DNA of 64,000 nt from Thermodesulfovibrio sp. (GCA_020725335.1 DYFF01000020.1:82434-146433), one strand, 5' to 3'. Counted from the stretch's first letter, positions 1 to 7,038 are shown. The notes: generated by a model from the sequence alone, not told the origin. Made by a program: numbers and translations.

Positions 1-122
1 ATGTTACAACAAAAGCTTTAGATGGTCTTTTCTATATGATAGCTGTGGAAGAAAAAAAGATTAGAACAGACCCTGCAGCAAGGGTAACAGAGCTTCTGAG
101 GAAGGTATTCGGTAAAAAGTAA
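1..122 (+). CDS. DUF4197 domain protein, C-terminal end (partial)
   Basis: Only the last 39 codons lie in the window, in the frame that ends at TAA 120-122. The visible tail contains [20 protein letters not shown] and then a short segment ending RKVFGKK. This closely resembles the end of DUF4197 proteins, secreted or periplasmic proteins of unknown function that usually finish with a DLLKKVFG-type tail. The start and signal peptide are outside the window. A hairpin at 136-163 follows the stop. Family recognition is from the tail only, so function remains unknown. Confidence 0.7.
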   Translation, partial: VTTKALDGLFYMIAVEEKKIRTDPAARVTELLRKVFGKK

Positions 123-135
123 TTTATAAAACATA

Positions 136-163
136 AGGGGATATCCCTAAGAGAATATCCCCT
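136..163. terminator. Hairpin between convergent genes
   Basis: AGGGGATAT at 136-144 pairs with ATATCCCCT at 155-163 (9 bp, 10-base loop). It lies between the stop of the DUF4197 gene and the stop of the oppositely oriented peroxiredoxin gene, so it can end transcription from both sides. The U-tracts are short on both strands, so efficiency is uncertain. Confidence 0.6.
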
Positions 164-185
164 CAAATTTACATTAAGGTATTTA

Positions 186-908
186 TTAATCAAAGGCTTC
201 TTTTGTTTTCCAGACTTCCCAAACTTTTCCAACAAGGTCTGGACCGGGTTTTAAAGTAGCTTTGCCTGGTTTCCATCCTGATGGAGTTGCTTCTGTACCT
301 TTAGACTTTCTTACATGTTGAAAAGCCTGTATTTGTCTTATAGTTTCAAGCACATTTCTTCCTACAGGTGGGGTAAGAATTTCATATCCCTGAATAACTC
401 CGTCTGGATCTATAATAAATCTTCCCCTTGTCTCAACTCCTGCGTTTTCATCATAAACTCCGTATATTGTACCTACTTTCCCTCCAGCATCTGATAACAT
501 GGGGAAGGGAACTCCGCCTTTAACCATTTTACTTAATTCATGGTCATTCCACATTTTATGTACAAAGATGCTATCAATACTCATTGATAATACTTCAACA
601 CCAAGTTTTTTGAATTCATTGTATTTTTCAGCAACTGCTGAAATTTCTGTAGCTCAAACAAAGGTAAAATCTCCAGGATAAAAACATAATAAAACCCATT
701 TCCCAAGATAATCAGAGAGTTTAACATTAACGAATTTGCCTTTGTAGTAGGCAGGTGCTATAAAATCTGGTGCTTTTCTACCCACCATAATCATACTTTT
801 CACCTCCTTCTCTTTTGTTAAAACTTCATCAATTTCTTTCTTTGGTGGTTCTTCTCCTACAGGACCACCTGTAGGTCTTGCACAGCCAACTTTTAATTCT
901 TCAGGCAT
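186..908 (-). CDS. prxU: Selenocysteine-containing peroxiredoxin (PrxU type), in-frame TGA read as Sec
   Basis: Thiol/selenol peroxidase of the AhpC/TSA family that reduces hydrogen peroxide and alkyl hydroperoxides, most likely in the cytoplasm. Translation is open from 908 to 186 except for one TGA at 654-656. That TGA stands exactly where the catalytic Cys belongs: DFTFV-U-ATEIS against the family FTFVCPTE. A SECIS-like hairpin follows. The downstream half keeps the family features, including the tail [19 protein letters not shown]. The resolving Cys expected just before that tail (VCP in 2-Cys enzymes) is absent; the sequence reads ATPSGW. Start choice: ATG 906-908 behind AGGAGGTG encodes a 38-residue extension with a VGCARP motif. 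A second ATG at 792-794 has its own GGAGGTG and would put Sec at residue 47, the classical position. Both forms may be made. The gene needs selABCD elsewhere. Confidence 0.88.
626..656 (-). promoter_or_regulatory. UGA Sec codon plus bacterial SECIS-like hairpin
   Basis: On the minus strand TGA (654-656) is followed after ten bases by TTTCAGC (637-643), loop AGTT (633-636) and GCTGAAA (626-632), a perfect 7-bp stem. The apical loop starts 17 bases after the UGA and has G at its second position. Both match the bacterial SECIS rules (short stem-loop directly downstream, loop about 16-37 bases from the UGA, G near the start of the loop) for SelB binding. The hairpin is within the coding sequence. 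Confidence 0.78.
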
Positions 909-940
909 AAAGTATCTCACCTCCTTAGCTAATTTTTTAA

Positions 941-969
941 ATTATATCAATTATAGGCAAAAGTTGCAA
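941..969 (-). promoter_or_regulatory. Sigma-70-type promoter of prxU
   Basis: On the minus strand TTGCAA (964-969) and TATAAT (941-946) are separated by exactly 17 bases. The predicted start lies near 934, giving a leader of about 25 bases before ATG 908 that contains AGGAGGTG. No OxyR- or PerR-like palindrome was recognised. Confidence 0.65.
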
Positions 970-1050
970 TATGAAAAATATTAATAGTTTTTACCTATAT
1001 AAATTAATAAATTGCTGTGAGAGAATAAAAAATGTAAGTAATTAGATAAA

Positions 1051-1083
1051 GAGGAGTAAGCATAATAAAAATACTTACCCCTC
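1051..1083 (-). terminator. Terminator of the curli operon
   Basis: In minus-strand RNA GAGGGGUAAG (1074-1083) pairs with CUUACUCCUC (1051-1060) over 10 bp with one G-U pair. A short U-containing run (TTTATCT) follows. It sits 15 bases after the csgG stop and upstream of the prxU promoter. Confidence 0.65.
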
Positions 1084-1098
1084 TTAGCTTATGAAATA

Positions 1099-2040
1099 TT
1101 AATACTTAAAGACCTTTTTGCCAACATCTGTGGAATCTTTCATTTTAGGCCATTCTGAAAATTTGTCAGTTGATGGATTATCCTTACTTTTAACTTCAAT
1201 TTCATATTTTGTCAACCATTTTTCAAATTCTTTCTGATCCTTTGGTTTCCAAACGCCCATTTTAACACCTTCTATAATCATGTCATATACAGCCTTTTCA
1301 ATCGCTTCCTGAACAGCCATTTCAACGGGTTCGTTAGCTGCTATACCTGTTTCTGCTTCTAATAACCTATTAAGCCTTACAAATCTGAAAATTCCTAATG
1401 ATAACATTTGAGAAAGCACTGTTTTTGAAGTCTGAACAGTTTTTAAAACAGCACCATTTTTTACAGACACTGCTCTTAAATATATGGTTACTTTATCAAC
1501 TCTGTATTCAGCAGAACCTCCCGCACCAAAATATTTTGCTCCTATTCCTCCTGTAGTTACATTAGAATCATAGCCTATGATTCCACCTTCCAAAAGAATG
1601 CCTGCATAAAGAAGTGGTGGGAGTGGTTCAAAACTTTTCTTTTGTTCCTCTGTTAAATATAAATCTCTCATCTGAAGAATGATTTTTCTTTCCTGAAGAA
1701 GATTAGATAATCCCTCTCTTTCCACAGGTACAAACCAGCCACTATCTTCAAGGGCTTTTATCAATATTGAAGTAGCACCTTGGGTAACAGCGGTAGAAAA
1801 ATTAGTAGCATTGCCTGGTGCTTTATATTGACCTGTCTGGTCACGGAACTTATATGCTGCTACGGGAATAGGATTTTCCGGTTTCGGCAAAGATATTAGG
1901 TCTTTATGAATTGATGTTACATACTCAGGTCCGCTAATAGCTCTCTGTGAGACAATTTCTGGAGTTAAGGCAACGCAGCCTAAAAAGACAATCTGAACTG
2001 TTAAAATTAGGAATAATTTGAGATTGCTTAAATATTTCAT
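1099..2040 (-). CDS. csgG: Curli secretion channel lipoprotein CsgG
   Basis: Outer-membrane lipoprotein whose nonamer forms the export channel for curlin subunits. The protein has 313 residues with an N-terminal hydrophobic stretch ending FLGC (lipobox, Cys22). The core matches CsgG: PIPVAAYKFRDQTGQYK near residue 55, VTQGATSILIKALEDSGWF, VPVEREGLSNLLQERKII, then YYAGILLEGGIIGYD-like and later segments for the barrel hairpins. It is the last gene of the curli operon, 14 bases after csgF, with GGAGG before the ATG and a terminator behind it. The C-terminal about 50 residues (rich in Lys and Asp) are longer and more variable than in enteric CsgG. Assignment is secure. Confidence 0.94.
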   Translation of the reverse strand: MKYLSNLKLFLILTVQIVFLGCVALTPEIVSQRAISGPEYVTSIHKDLISLPKPENPIPVAAYKFRDQTGQYKAPGNATNFSTAVTQGATSILIKALEDSGWFVPVEREGLSNLLQERKIILQMRDLYLTEEQKKSFEPLPPLLYAGILLEGGIIGYDSNVTTGGIGAKYFGAGGSAEYRVDKVTIYLRAVSVKNGAVLKTVQTSKTVLSQMLSLGIFRFVRLNRLLEAETGIAANEPVEMAVQEAIEKAVYDMIIEGVKMGVWKPKDQKEFEKWLTKYEIEVKSKDNPSTDKFSEWPKMKDSTDVGKKVFKY

Positions 2041-2054
2041 TTCTATTTCCTCCT

Positions 2055-2465
2055 TTAAGGTGTTGGTGTATAAGGAAGTTCAAAAGTAGTTTGTTGTCCT
2101 GTCGCAGGGTCTGTAACAAGCATTGTAATTTTTCCTGTTCCTTTTGTTACATCAACAATCAATCCTCCTATAATATATCTTCCTTCCTGTATATCTTTAC
2201 CCTCATATGCGTCTTCAAGTATTTTACTTAGATACTGAGCTTGATACATTGGAGTAAGCTGATTAAGAAGAGATTGGTCAGCTTTTTCTTTGAATTTGTT
2301 TTGTGCTTGAGCCTGCTGTAATAAGAAACTACCATTCAATGGATTTCCCCCAAAAGATGGATTTGTAAATTGAAAGATTAATTCACTGCTTTTTGCTAAT
2401 CCTGGTAAAAAGATAGCAAAGGATACTATAACAATGAACGAAGTAAAAATTAATGTTTTTTTCAT
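2055..2465 (-). CDS. csgF: Curli assembly protein CsgF
   Basis: Exported 136-residue protein. In studied systems CsgF caps the CsgG pore and anchors the nucleator at the cell surface. A signal peptide of about 24 residues (ending GLAKS) precedes the diagnostic mature N-terminus ELIFQFTNPSFGGNPLNG, the part that inserts into CsgG. It is followed by the typical LLQQAQAQN segment. The C-terminal half (IIGGLIVDVTKGTGKI...) matches the family beta region. The gene lies between csgE and csgG with 13-14-base gaps, in the order csgE-csgF-csgG known from other curli loci. Confidence 0.92.
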   Translation of the reverse strand: MKKTLIFTSFIVIVSFAIFLPGLAKSSELIFQFTNPSFGGNPLNGSFLLQQAQAQNKFKEKADQSLLNQLTPMYQAQYLSKILEDAYEGKDIQEGRYIIGGLIVDVTKGTGKITMLVTDPATGQQTTFELPYTPTP

Positions 2466-2478
2466 CGTGAACCTCCTT

Positions 2479-2865
2479 TTATCTTATTTTTCCTTCTTCT
2501 TCAAGATATTTCTCATACTCTTTCCAGTTAAATATGAAGTATTTAACTACCTCGCTTGCTTCTTTAACTTTTTCCTCTATGTCATCAAGTCTCGAACTTA
2601 CAAAATTTTGATAAATTAAGTTTTCGTTGATAGAGACAAAAATTCTGCTTCCAAATTGAGGGTCAACGAATTCCTCAACCGTTAGGTCAAACGTTATATC
2701 TGTAGTCATTATTGGTTCTAAGGCAATATAAAATAGTTCATAAAAGTCTCTTCCTATTTTTGTTTTCGTTTTATCTATGATTAAGCCTTCTATTTGAGCT
2801 GAAGAAATTGTAAAGCAACAAGTTAGGAGCAATATTATAAAAATTACTTTAGAAACCCTATTCAT
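2479..2865 (-). CDS. csgE: Curli assembly protein CsgE
   Basis: Periplasmic 128-residue protein. CsgE plugs the periplasmic side of CsgG and selects substrates. A signal peptide (MNRVSKVIFIILLLTCCFTISSA) is followed by IEGLIIDKTKTKIGRDFYELF, the conserved CsgE opening. FGSRIFVSINENLIYQNFV and a C-terminal amphipathic region with YFIFNWKEYEKYL come later. The start overlaps the preceding CsgC/CsgH-like gene by 8 bases, which points to co-translation. Length and sequence agree with the family. Confidence 0.92.
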   Translation of the reverse strand: MNRVSKVIFIILLLTCCFTISSAQIEGLIIDKTKTKIGRDFYELFYIALEPIMTTDITFDLTVEEFVDPQFGSRIFVSINENLIYQNFVSSRLDDIEEKVKEASEVVKYFIFNWKEYEKYLEEEGKIR

Positions 2866-3247
2866 TTTCCCTTCCTTTTACTATAGAATCCTTCGCTACT
2901 AATTGGCTGTCTTTATAAGCTTCAAGATTTATCTGATATTCATCATTTGCTGAAAAATTAAAAACTATTTGAGAAAGGCATTTTTTTTCATTGGATTGGA
3001 GAGATATACTATTTGATTGAGCTGTTTTGCTTATGCCAGCTTTGCCTTTTTTTTCTGCTATGATTTTTAAAATAATGTTTACCTCACTGGGAGTATTATT
3101 TTTACAGCAAGCAGTTATTTTTATTTGGGATTTAGATATTTCCTTGGTAAGCCAGGCCTCATATGGTTGATTTGCTCCCTTTGAAATAAGAGGATTACAA
3201 ATATAAATCATAATTGTTCCAAATAAGAATAAATATTTTTTCATCAA
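2858..3247 (-). CDS. CsgC/CsgH-like periplasmic curli accessory protein
   Basis: A 129-residue exported protein with a signal peptide (MMKKYLFLFGTIMIYICNPLISKG) and an all-beta-looking domain. In other curli loci this place is taken by CsgC or CsgH, Ig-like chaperones that delay curlin polymerisation in the periplasm. Alternating hydrophobic strands (SQIKITACCKNNT, VNIILKIIAEKKG) and a C-terminal YQINLEAYKDSQLVAKDS segment fit the CsgH fold type, and its position between csgB and csgE supports the role. It carries a vicinal Cys pair (ACCK) and a later Cys. It lacks a clear CxC motif of E. coli CsgC. Similarity is weak, so the family call rests mainly on context. Confidence 0.6.
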   Translation of the reverse strand: MMKKYLFLFGTIMIYICNPLISKGANQPYEAWLTKEISKSQIKITACCKNNTPSEVNIILKIIAEKKGKAGISKTAQSNSISLQSNEKKCLSQIVFNFSANDEYQINLEAYKDSQLVAKDSIVKGRENE

Positions 3248-3256
3248 TTAACTCTT

Positions 3257-3817
3257 TCACTGTACAATAATTGTTATTTTGCCAAACCCAATTTGCATCA
3301 AATTGCTTTTATTACCCCAAGTTCCAGTTAAACCTTGAATCTGATAGGCTTTGTTATAAAACCCAATTTGAAGAACAGTAGCTGAATTGAAAGATGTTTG
3401 CTGTACTTGTACTGCCTCATTACCTACACCAAATTGTTTAGCATTTGCAACGTTTCCCAGTCCTTTTTGTTCCTGTATCGTTGAATTAAATAAACCGGTT
3501 TGCTCAGCATATGCATAATTATAAATTCCTATTTGGTGTTGGTAAGCTAAATTATTATTCCCATATTGTAGTATTTCTCCATTAGTACCAAAAGAAGCCC
3601 AACTTTGTTTAATTTGTCCTTGATTTTTAAGCCCTTCCTGAGATATAGATGCTCTATTTACTCCAGAAGTTTCAATATTTGCATCATTTAAGAAACCTAT
3701 TTGTTTTATTTCAGCTATGGCACATCCCTGATACCCTTTATATCCACAATCAAAAGCGAAAGCTAATTCTGGAAGAATCAGTAGTATAACTATCAATAAA
3801 ATCTCTCTTGTATTCAT
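3257..3817 (-). CDS. csgB: Curlin-repeat nucleator or minor subunit (CsgB-like)
   Basis: Secreted amyloid protein with a signal peptide (MNTREILLIVILLILPELAFA) and about ten imperfect curlin repeats. Each has the pattern A-x-I-x-Q-x-G-x-x-N, for example AIAEIKQIGFLN, ASISQEGLKN, AYAEQTGLFN and ANAKQFGVGN. I use ATG 3815-3817, which follows AGGAGG by 8 bases, rather than an upstream in-frame ATG at 3865 that would overlap the intergenic hairpin. It is called CsgB because it is second to csgA, has more degenerate repeats and ends in a non-Gln/Asn strand (KITIIVQ). CsgA/CsgB roles cannot be told apart with certainty. Two Cys stand at the mature N-terminus (DCGYKGYQGC). Confidence 0.82.
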   Translation of the reverse strand: MNTREILLIVILLILPELAFAFDCGYKGYQGCAIAEIKQIGFLNDANIETSGVNRASISQEGLKNQGQIKQSWASFGTNGEILQYGNNNLAYQHQIGIYNYAYAEQTGLFNSTIQEQKGLGNVANAKQFGVGNEAVQVQQTSFNSATVLQIGFYNKAYQIQGLTGTWGNKSNLMQIGFGKITIIVQ

Positions 3818-3842
3818 CTCAGCTACCTCCTTTTCATTAAAG

Positions 3843-3863
3843 GGGGCGGATTTTGTCCGCCCC
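3843..3863 (-). terminator. GC-rich hairpin between csgA and csgB (attenuator or mRNA stabiliser)
   Basis: GGGGCGGA (3843-3850) and TCCGCCCC (3856-3863) form an 8-bp GC stem with a 5-base loop. It stands out in AT-rich surroundings and lies in the 78-base gap between csgA and csgB. In the direction of transcription only CTTTAAT follows, so it is a weak terminator at best. It could protect the csgA message or let only part of transcription pass, giving more CsgA than CsgB and Csg export proteins. Confidence 0.6.
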
Positions 3864-3895
3864 AAAAAAACTCAGCACAGTTCTAATTGTGTAAC

Positions 3896-4429
3896 TTATT
3901 TCTGGTTTATAACTGCTAAATTCATCCCACCAGCCTGGTATATGTTCGCAGTATAAGCAGAACCTCCGAGAATACCCTGGCTAATATAAGCATTATTACC
4001 ACAACCATTCTGATTAACTGTAGCTAAATTTTTGCTGCTGTATTGATCGATTGCAGCTTTGTTAAATGCGCCATACTGATTAATAAATGCATCATTAAAC
4101 CAACCATACTGATCAATATCAGCTTTATTACCCATTCCTTCCTGATAAATCTTTGCCTCATTAAATTTTGCAAAAAATGTCTGAGTAATGGATGCTTTGT
4201 TGCCAACACCTTTCTGATCAATTTCTGCAAGATTATTTGAGAATGCTCCACCGAATTGAGTAATATCAGCAGTGTTAAAGAAGCCAACCTGTGTTATATC
4301 TGCGGTAGTACAACCAAAATTTCCATTACCTCCGCACTGGGGTACACAGGTCAAACAATTTGCCATCCCTATAGCTGGAACACTAAGGATTAAAACTAAT
4401 GCCAAGAAAATTTTTGCTAATTTTGTCAT
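3896..4429 (-). CDS. csgA: Major curlin amyloid subunit (CsgA-like)
   Basis: Secreted 177-residue protein forming extracellular amyloid fibres. The signal peptide ends GMA, with the mature protein starting near NCLTCVPQCGG. About eleven tandem repeats follow of the form A-x-I-x-Q-x-G-x-x-N, including ADITQVGFFN, KASITQTFF, KADIDQYGWFN, KAAIDQYSSKN and LAVINQK. This matches the curlin half-repeat, each half a beta strand and turn. Four Cys cluster in the mature N-terminus and a fifth lies in a later repeat; E. coli CsgA has none. It is first in the operon, with AGGAGGTG 8 bases before the ATG. Regulation is presumably by the LuxR-type gene upstream. Confidence 0.9.
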   Translation of the reverse strand: MTKLAKIFLALVLILSVPAIGMANCLTCVPQCGGNGNFGCTTADITQVGFFNTADITQFGGAFSNNLAEIDQKGVGNKASITQTFFAKFNEAKIYQEGMGNKADIDQYGWFNDAFINQYGAFNKAAIDQYSSKNLATVNQNGCGNNAYISQGILGGSAYTANIYQAGGMNLAVINQK

Positions 4430-4492
4430 CTCTTTTCACCTCCTTTCTTTGTTTAATTTTTAATGCTCTGTGCTGAGCTTGTTCTTAATTTA

Positions 4493-4521
4493 AGAATATC
4501 TTATCCTCTGATTTAAAACAA
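4493..4521 (-). promoter_or_regulatory. Possible promoter of the curli operon
   Basis: On the minus strand TTGTTT (4516-4521) and TATTCT (4493-4498) are 17 bases apart in the 148-base gap between the LuxR-type gene and csgA. It would give a leader of about 55-60 bases before csgA. The match is moderate and other starts in this AT-rich gap are possible. Confidence 0.35.
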
Positions 4522-4577
4522 TTAATCATGTGGCTATTTTTAGGTAACTAAAGATTTAAACTATGAAGGGATAATTT

Positions 4578-5159
4578 TTAATGACTGTTGTAAATATATA
4601 GTTTGATTAGCTGAGACCTATTTTTTACGTGTAATTTCTGAAAAACTTTATGCAAATGAGCCTTAACTGTTTGTTCGCTTATAAACATTTTATTTGATAT
4701 TTCCTTATTTGAAAGTCCTTCGCTAACTAATTGGATAATTTCTCTTTCTTTTTCTGTAAGTTTAATTTCCCCTATGTTATGTTCATCTATAAATTCTTTA
4801 TTTATGAGAGATTGAATCAAGTTGTTGCTAAGCCAAATTTGACCTTGATTTATAACTCTTATGGCTTTTATGAATTGACTAATATCGGAATCATAGGAGA
4901 ATACTCCTTTTAATTTATAGTTAATTAAACTGAATAAAATATCTTCATTTTTATTCCCTGTATCAATTAGCAGAATTTTTGATTTTGAATATTTTGTTAC
5001 TAAATCCTCTGTTAACAAGTTTAGATCAGTAACGATTATATCTGGCTGTTCTTGAGGAGTTTCATTTTTAATAATTGAAACATCATCAAATTGTTCAAAG
5101 TGTTTACAGAGAAGTTCACTAAAAAGTTTAGACTTTATATTGCTCAAAAGTTTAATCAT
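4578..5159 (-). CDS. LuxR/FixJ-type transcription regulator, CsgD-like
   Basis: A 193-residue two-domain regulator. The N-terminal about 120 residues look like a degenerate receiver fold (IIVTDLNLL near residue 43 in the place of the phospho-acceptor strand, ILLIDTG, then GVFSYDSDISQFIKAI and NQGQIWLS). The C-terminal LuxR helix-turn-helix spans about residues 132-188, with LTEKEREIIQLVSEGLSNKEI and ISEQTVKAHLHKVFQKL. The layout and its place directly upstream of csgA in the same orientation recall CsgD, the activator of curli genes. Direct control of the csg operon is inference. There is no close Shine-Dalgarno before the ATG; AAAGGAG lies about 22 bases upstream. Confidence 0.75.
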   Translation of the reverse strand: MIKLLSNIKSKLFSELLCKHFEQFDDVSIIKNETPQEQPDIIVTDLNLLTEDLVTKYSKSKILLIDTGNKNEDILFSLINYKLKGVFSYDSDISQFIKAIRVINQGQIWLSNNLIQSLINKEFIDEHNIGEIKLTEKEREIIQLVSEGLSNKEISNKMFISEQTVKAHLHKVFQKLHVKNRSQLIKLYIYNSH

Positions 5160-5287
5160 ATTTAATATTCGAAATAAATAATCTCTCCTTTAAAATAAAA
5201 ACTTAATTCTTTTATTAATTATAGTTACGTGCATAATTAAAATCAACTAAAGTTTTAAATCTTAAGCATTGTATGATATATTTAACG

Positions 5288-5740
5288 ATGGAAGAAAGGA
5301 TAAAAGAAATTGGATATCTTTTGCCTGAGCCTGTAAAACCTGTAGGAGCCTATGTCCCAGCTTTACAAGTTGACAATTTACTTTTTCTAAGCGGAATTCT
5401 TCCCTTCAGAGAAGGTAAGCTTACAAGAAAAGGCAAGGTTGATAAAGAAATAACTCTTGAAGAAGCCTCAGAAGAGGCTATACAGATTGTCCTTAATGCT
5501 TTGGCAATTGTGAAGGCTCAGATTGGTAGTCTTGACAAGGTGAAAAGATGTGTGAAAATAACAGGATATGTTGCATCTTCAGAGAATTTTATAGAACAAC
5601 CAAAGGTGCTTAATCCTGCCTCTGAATTATTGGTAAAGATTTTTGGTGATAAAGGGAAACATTGCCGAGTTGCAGTAGGTGTTTGTAGCTTACCTCTTGA
5701 TGCAGCAGTAGAGATGGACTTTATTTTTGAAATTGAGTAA
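5288..5740 (+). CDS. RidA (YjgF/YER057c) family protein
   Basis: About 150 residues with the RidA fold: MEERIKEIGYLLPEPVKPVG, LLFLSGILPFREGK, LEEASEEAIQIVLNALAIVKAQIG and KVKRCVKITGYVAS. RidA proteins deaminate reactive enamine/imine intermediates from PLP enzymes. This longer subgroup with ASELLVKIFGDKGKHCRVAVG is often of unproven activity. I place the start at ATG 5288 (MEERIK). An earlier ATG at 5273 falls inside a TATGAT box (5272-5277). That would leave a 10-base gap to 5288 and a nearly leaderless transcript. The gene is convergent with paaK, with 5 bases between stops. Confidence 0.75.
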   Translation: MEERIKEIGYLLPEPVKPVGAYVPALQVDNLLFLSGILPFREGKLTRKGKVDKEITLEEASEEAIQIVLNALAIVKAQIGSLDKVKRCVKITGYVASSENFIEQPKVLNPASELLVKIFGDKGKHCRVAVGVCSLPLDAAVEMDFIFEIE

Positions 5741-5745
5741 AACCC

Positions 5746-7038
5746 TTACCTTTTATCAATAACTCTTGTAATTTTCTCCCCAACCTTTTCCATTGAGCGT
5801 TTCTCTGCAAGTTTTACATTTACTGGGAGTCCTAATTCTGAGGCAATTCTTTCCTTTATTACACCTATTAATTGAGTTTGCTCTCTCATCACGTCAGAGA
5901 ATATATCTTCTGACATTTCAAGCAATAGAGTAATCTGGTCAACTCCTGCCTGCCTTTCAAGAATTATCTGATAATTTGGCTGTTTTCCTTCTATTTCATA
6001 GAGTATTGCCTCAATTTGAGAAGGGAATAATTTCATGCCTCTTATAATAATCATATCATCGGTTCTACCCATTATTCTATCAATTCTTCTGAGGGTTCTT
6101 CCGCAAGGGCATTCTCCGGGTATAAATCTTGTAAGGTCACCTGTTCTAAATCTCAATACAGGGAAAGCTTCTTTTGTTAATGTAGTGATAACAAGCTCTC
6201 CTGTGCCTCCTTCCTTTACAGGCTCAAGAGTTTGTGGGTCAATTATTTCAAAAAAGAAGTGGTCTTCCTGAATATGAAGCCCTTTCTTTTCAAGACACTC
6301 TCCGGCAACCCCCGGTCCTATTACTTCGCTAAGTCCATAATTGTCAGTGGCTGTAATCTTAAGCTTTTCCTCTATTTCCTGCCTCATTCTCTCAGACCAT
6401 GGTTCAGCACCAAAAAGTCCAAATTTTAGCGAGAGAGAGTTTGGATTAATATCCATCTCTATCAACGTGTTTGCTATTAGTAAAGCATAAGATGGTGTCG
6501 ATATGAGTGCAGTGGTTTTGTAGTCCTGAAGTATCTTTATCTGTTTTTTCGGATTCTCAATGGATACGGGTATAACTGAAGCACCAATTTTTTCTGCACC
6601 ATAATGGAAACCGAAGGCACCTGTAAAAAGTCCATAATTGAAAGCTATTTGAATTACATCATCTTTTGTAATCCCACCTGCACTTAAGACTCTTGCTACA
6701 AGTTCTGTCCATATTTTTAAGTCATTTTTTGTGTAACCCACTACAATAGGCATTCCTGTAGTTCCAGAGGATGTATGAATCCTAACAACCTCTCTTAAAG
6801 GAACGGCGAAAAGGCCATAGGGATAGTTTTCTCTTAAGTCATTTTTTGTTGTAAAAGGTATTTTATTTATATCTTCAAGAGAACTAAACCCATCAGGGTC
6901 TATGCCATGTTTGTCAAACATTCTACGATAGAAGGGAACATTTCTGTATACTCTGTGAATGGTTGACTGAAGTCGTTCAAGCTGAAGCTGAAAGAGTTCT
7001 TCTCTTACCATACATTCCTTATCTTTATCCCATATCAT
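5746..7038 (-). CDS. paaK: Phenylacetate-CoA ligase family enzyme (PaaK-like)
   Basis: AMP-forming acyl-CoA ligase of 430 residues, the typical PaaK length. It shows the adenylate P-loop HTSSGTTGMPIVVGYT near residue 90. Further motifs are YGLSEVIGPGVAGECLE, LRFRTGDLT, the RTDDMIIIRGMKLFPSQIEAIL hinge region and a C-terminal ACT-like module (YQIILER.. DQITLLLEM). PaaK enzymes activate phenylacetate or related aryl acids to CoA thioesters. It is the last gene behind livKHMGF (11 bases after livF, AAGGAGG before ATG), so the substrate may be the one imported by that transporter, for instance an aromatic or branched acid. Substrate is not decidable from sequence. Confidence 0.85.
   Translation of the reverse strand: MIWDKDKECMVREELFQLQLERLQSTIHRVYRNVPFYRRMFDKHGIDPDGFSSLEDINKIPFTTKNDLRENYPYGLFAVPLREVVRIHTSSGTTGMPIVVGYTKNDLKIWTELVARVLSAGGITKDDVIQIAFNYGLFTGAFGFHYGAEKIGASVIPVSIENPKKQIKILQDYKTTALISTPSYALLIANTLIEMDINPNSLSLKFGLFGAEPWSERMRQEIEEKLKITATDNYGLSEVIGPGVAGECLEKKGLHIQEDHFFFEIIDPQTLEPVKEGGTGELVITTLTKEAFPVLRFRTGDLTRFIPGECPCGRTLRRIDRIMGRTDDMIIIRGMKLFPSQIEAILYEIEGKQPNYQIILERQAGVDQITLLLEMSEDIFSDVMREQTQLIGVIKERIASELGLPVNVKLAEKRSMEKVGEKITRVIDKR

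Noticed and set aside
654..656. Reading the TGA in the peroxiredoxin as a nonsense mutation or frameshift (pseudogene)
   Set aside because: The TGA falls exactly on the catalytic Cys codon, the frame is intact on both sides and a SECIS-like hairpin follows. A random stop would rarely do all three.
4043..4287. Open frames on both strands inside csgA
   Set aside because: They follow the repeat pattern of the curlin gene in other frames, have no ribosome sites and no known domains.
3896..4429. Short spaced DNA repeats resembling a CRISPR-like or satellite array
   Set aside because: The periodicity of about 33 bases is the codon image of the curlin repeats; unit sequences vary as in a protein-coding repeat, and there are no identical repeats with unique spacers.
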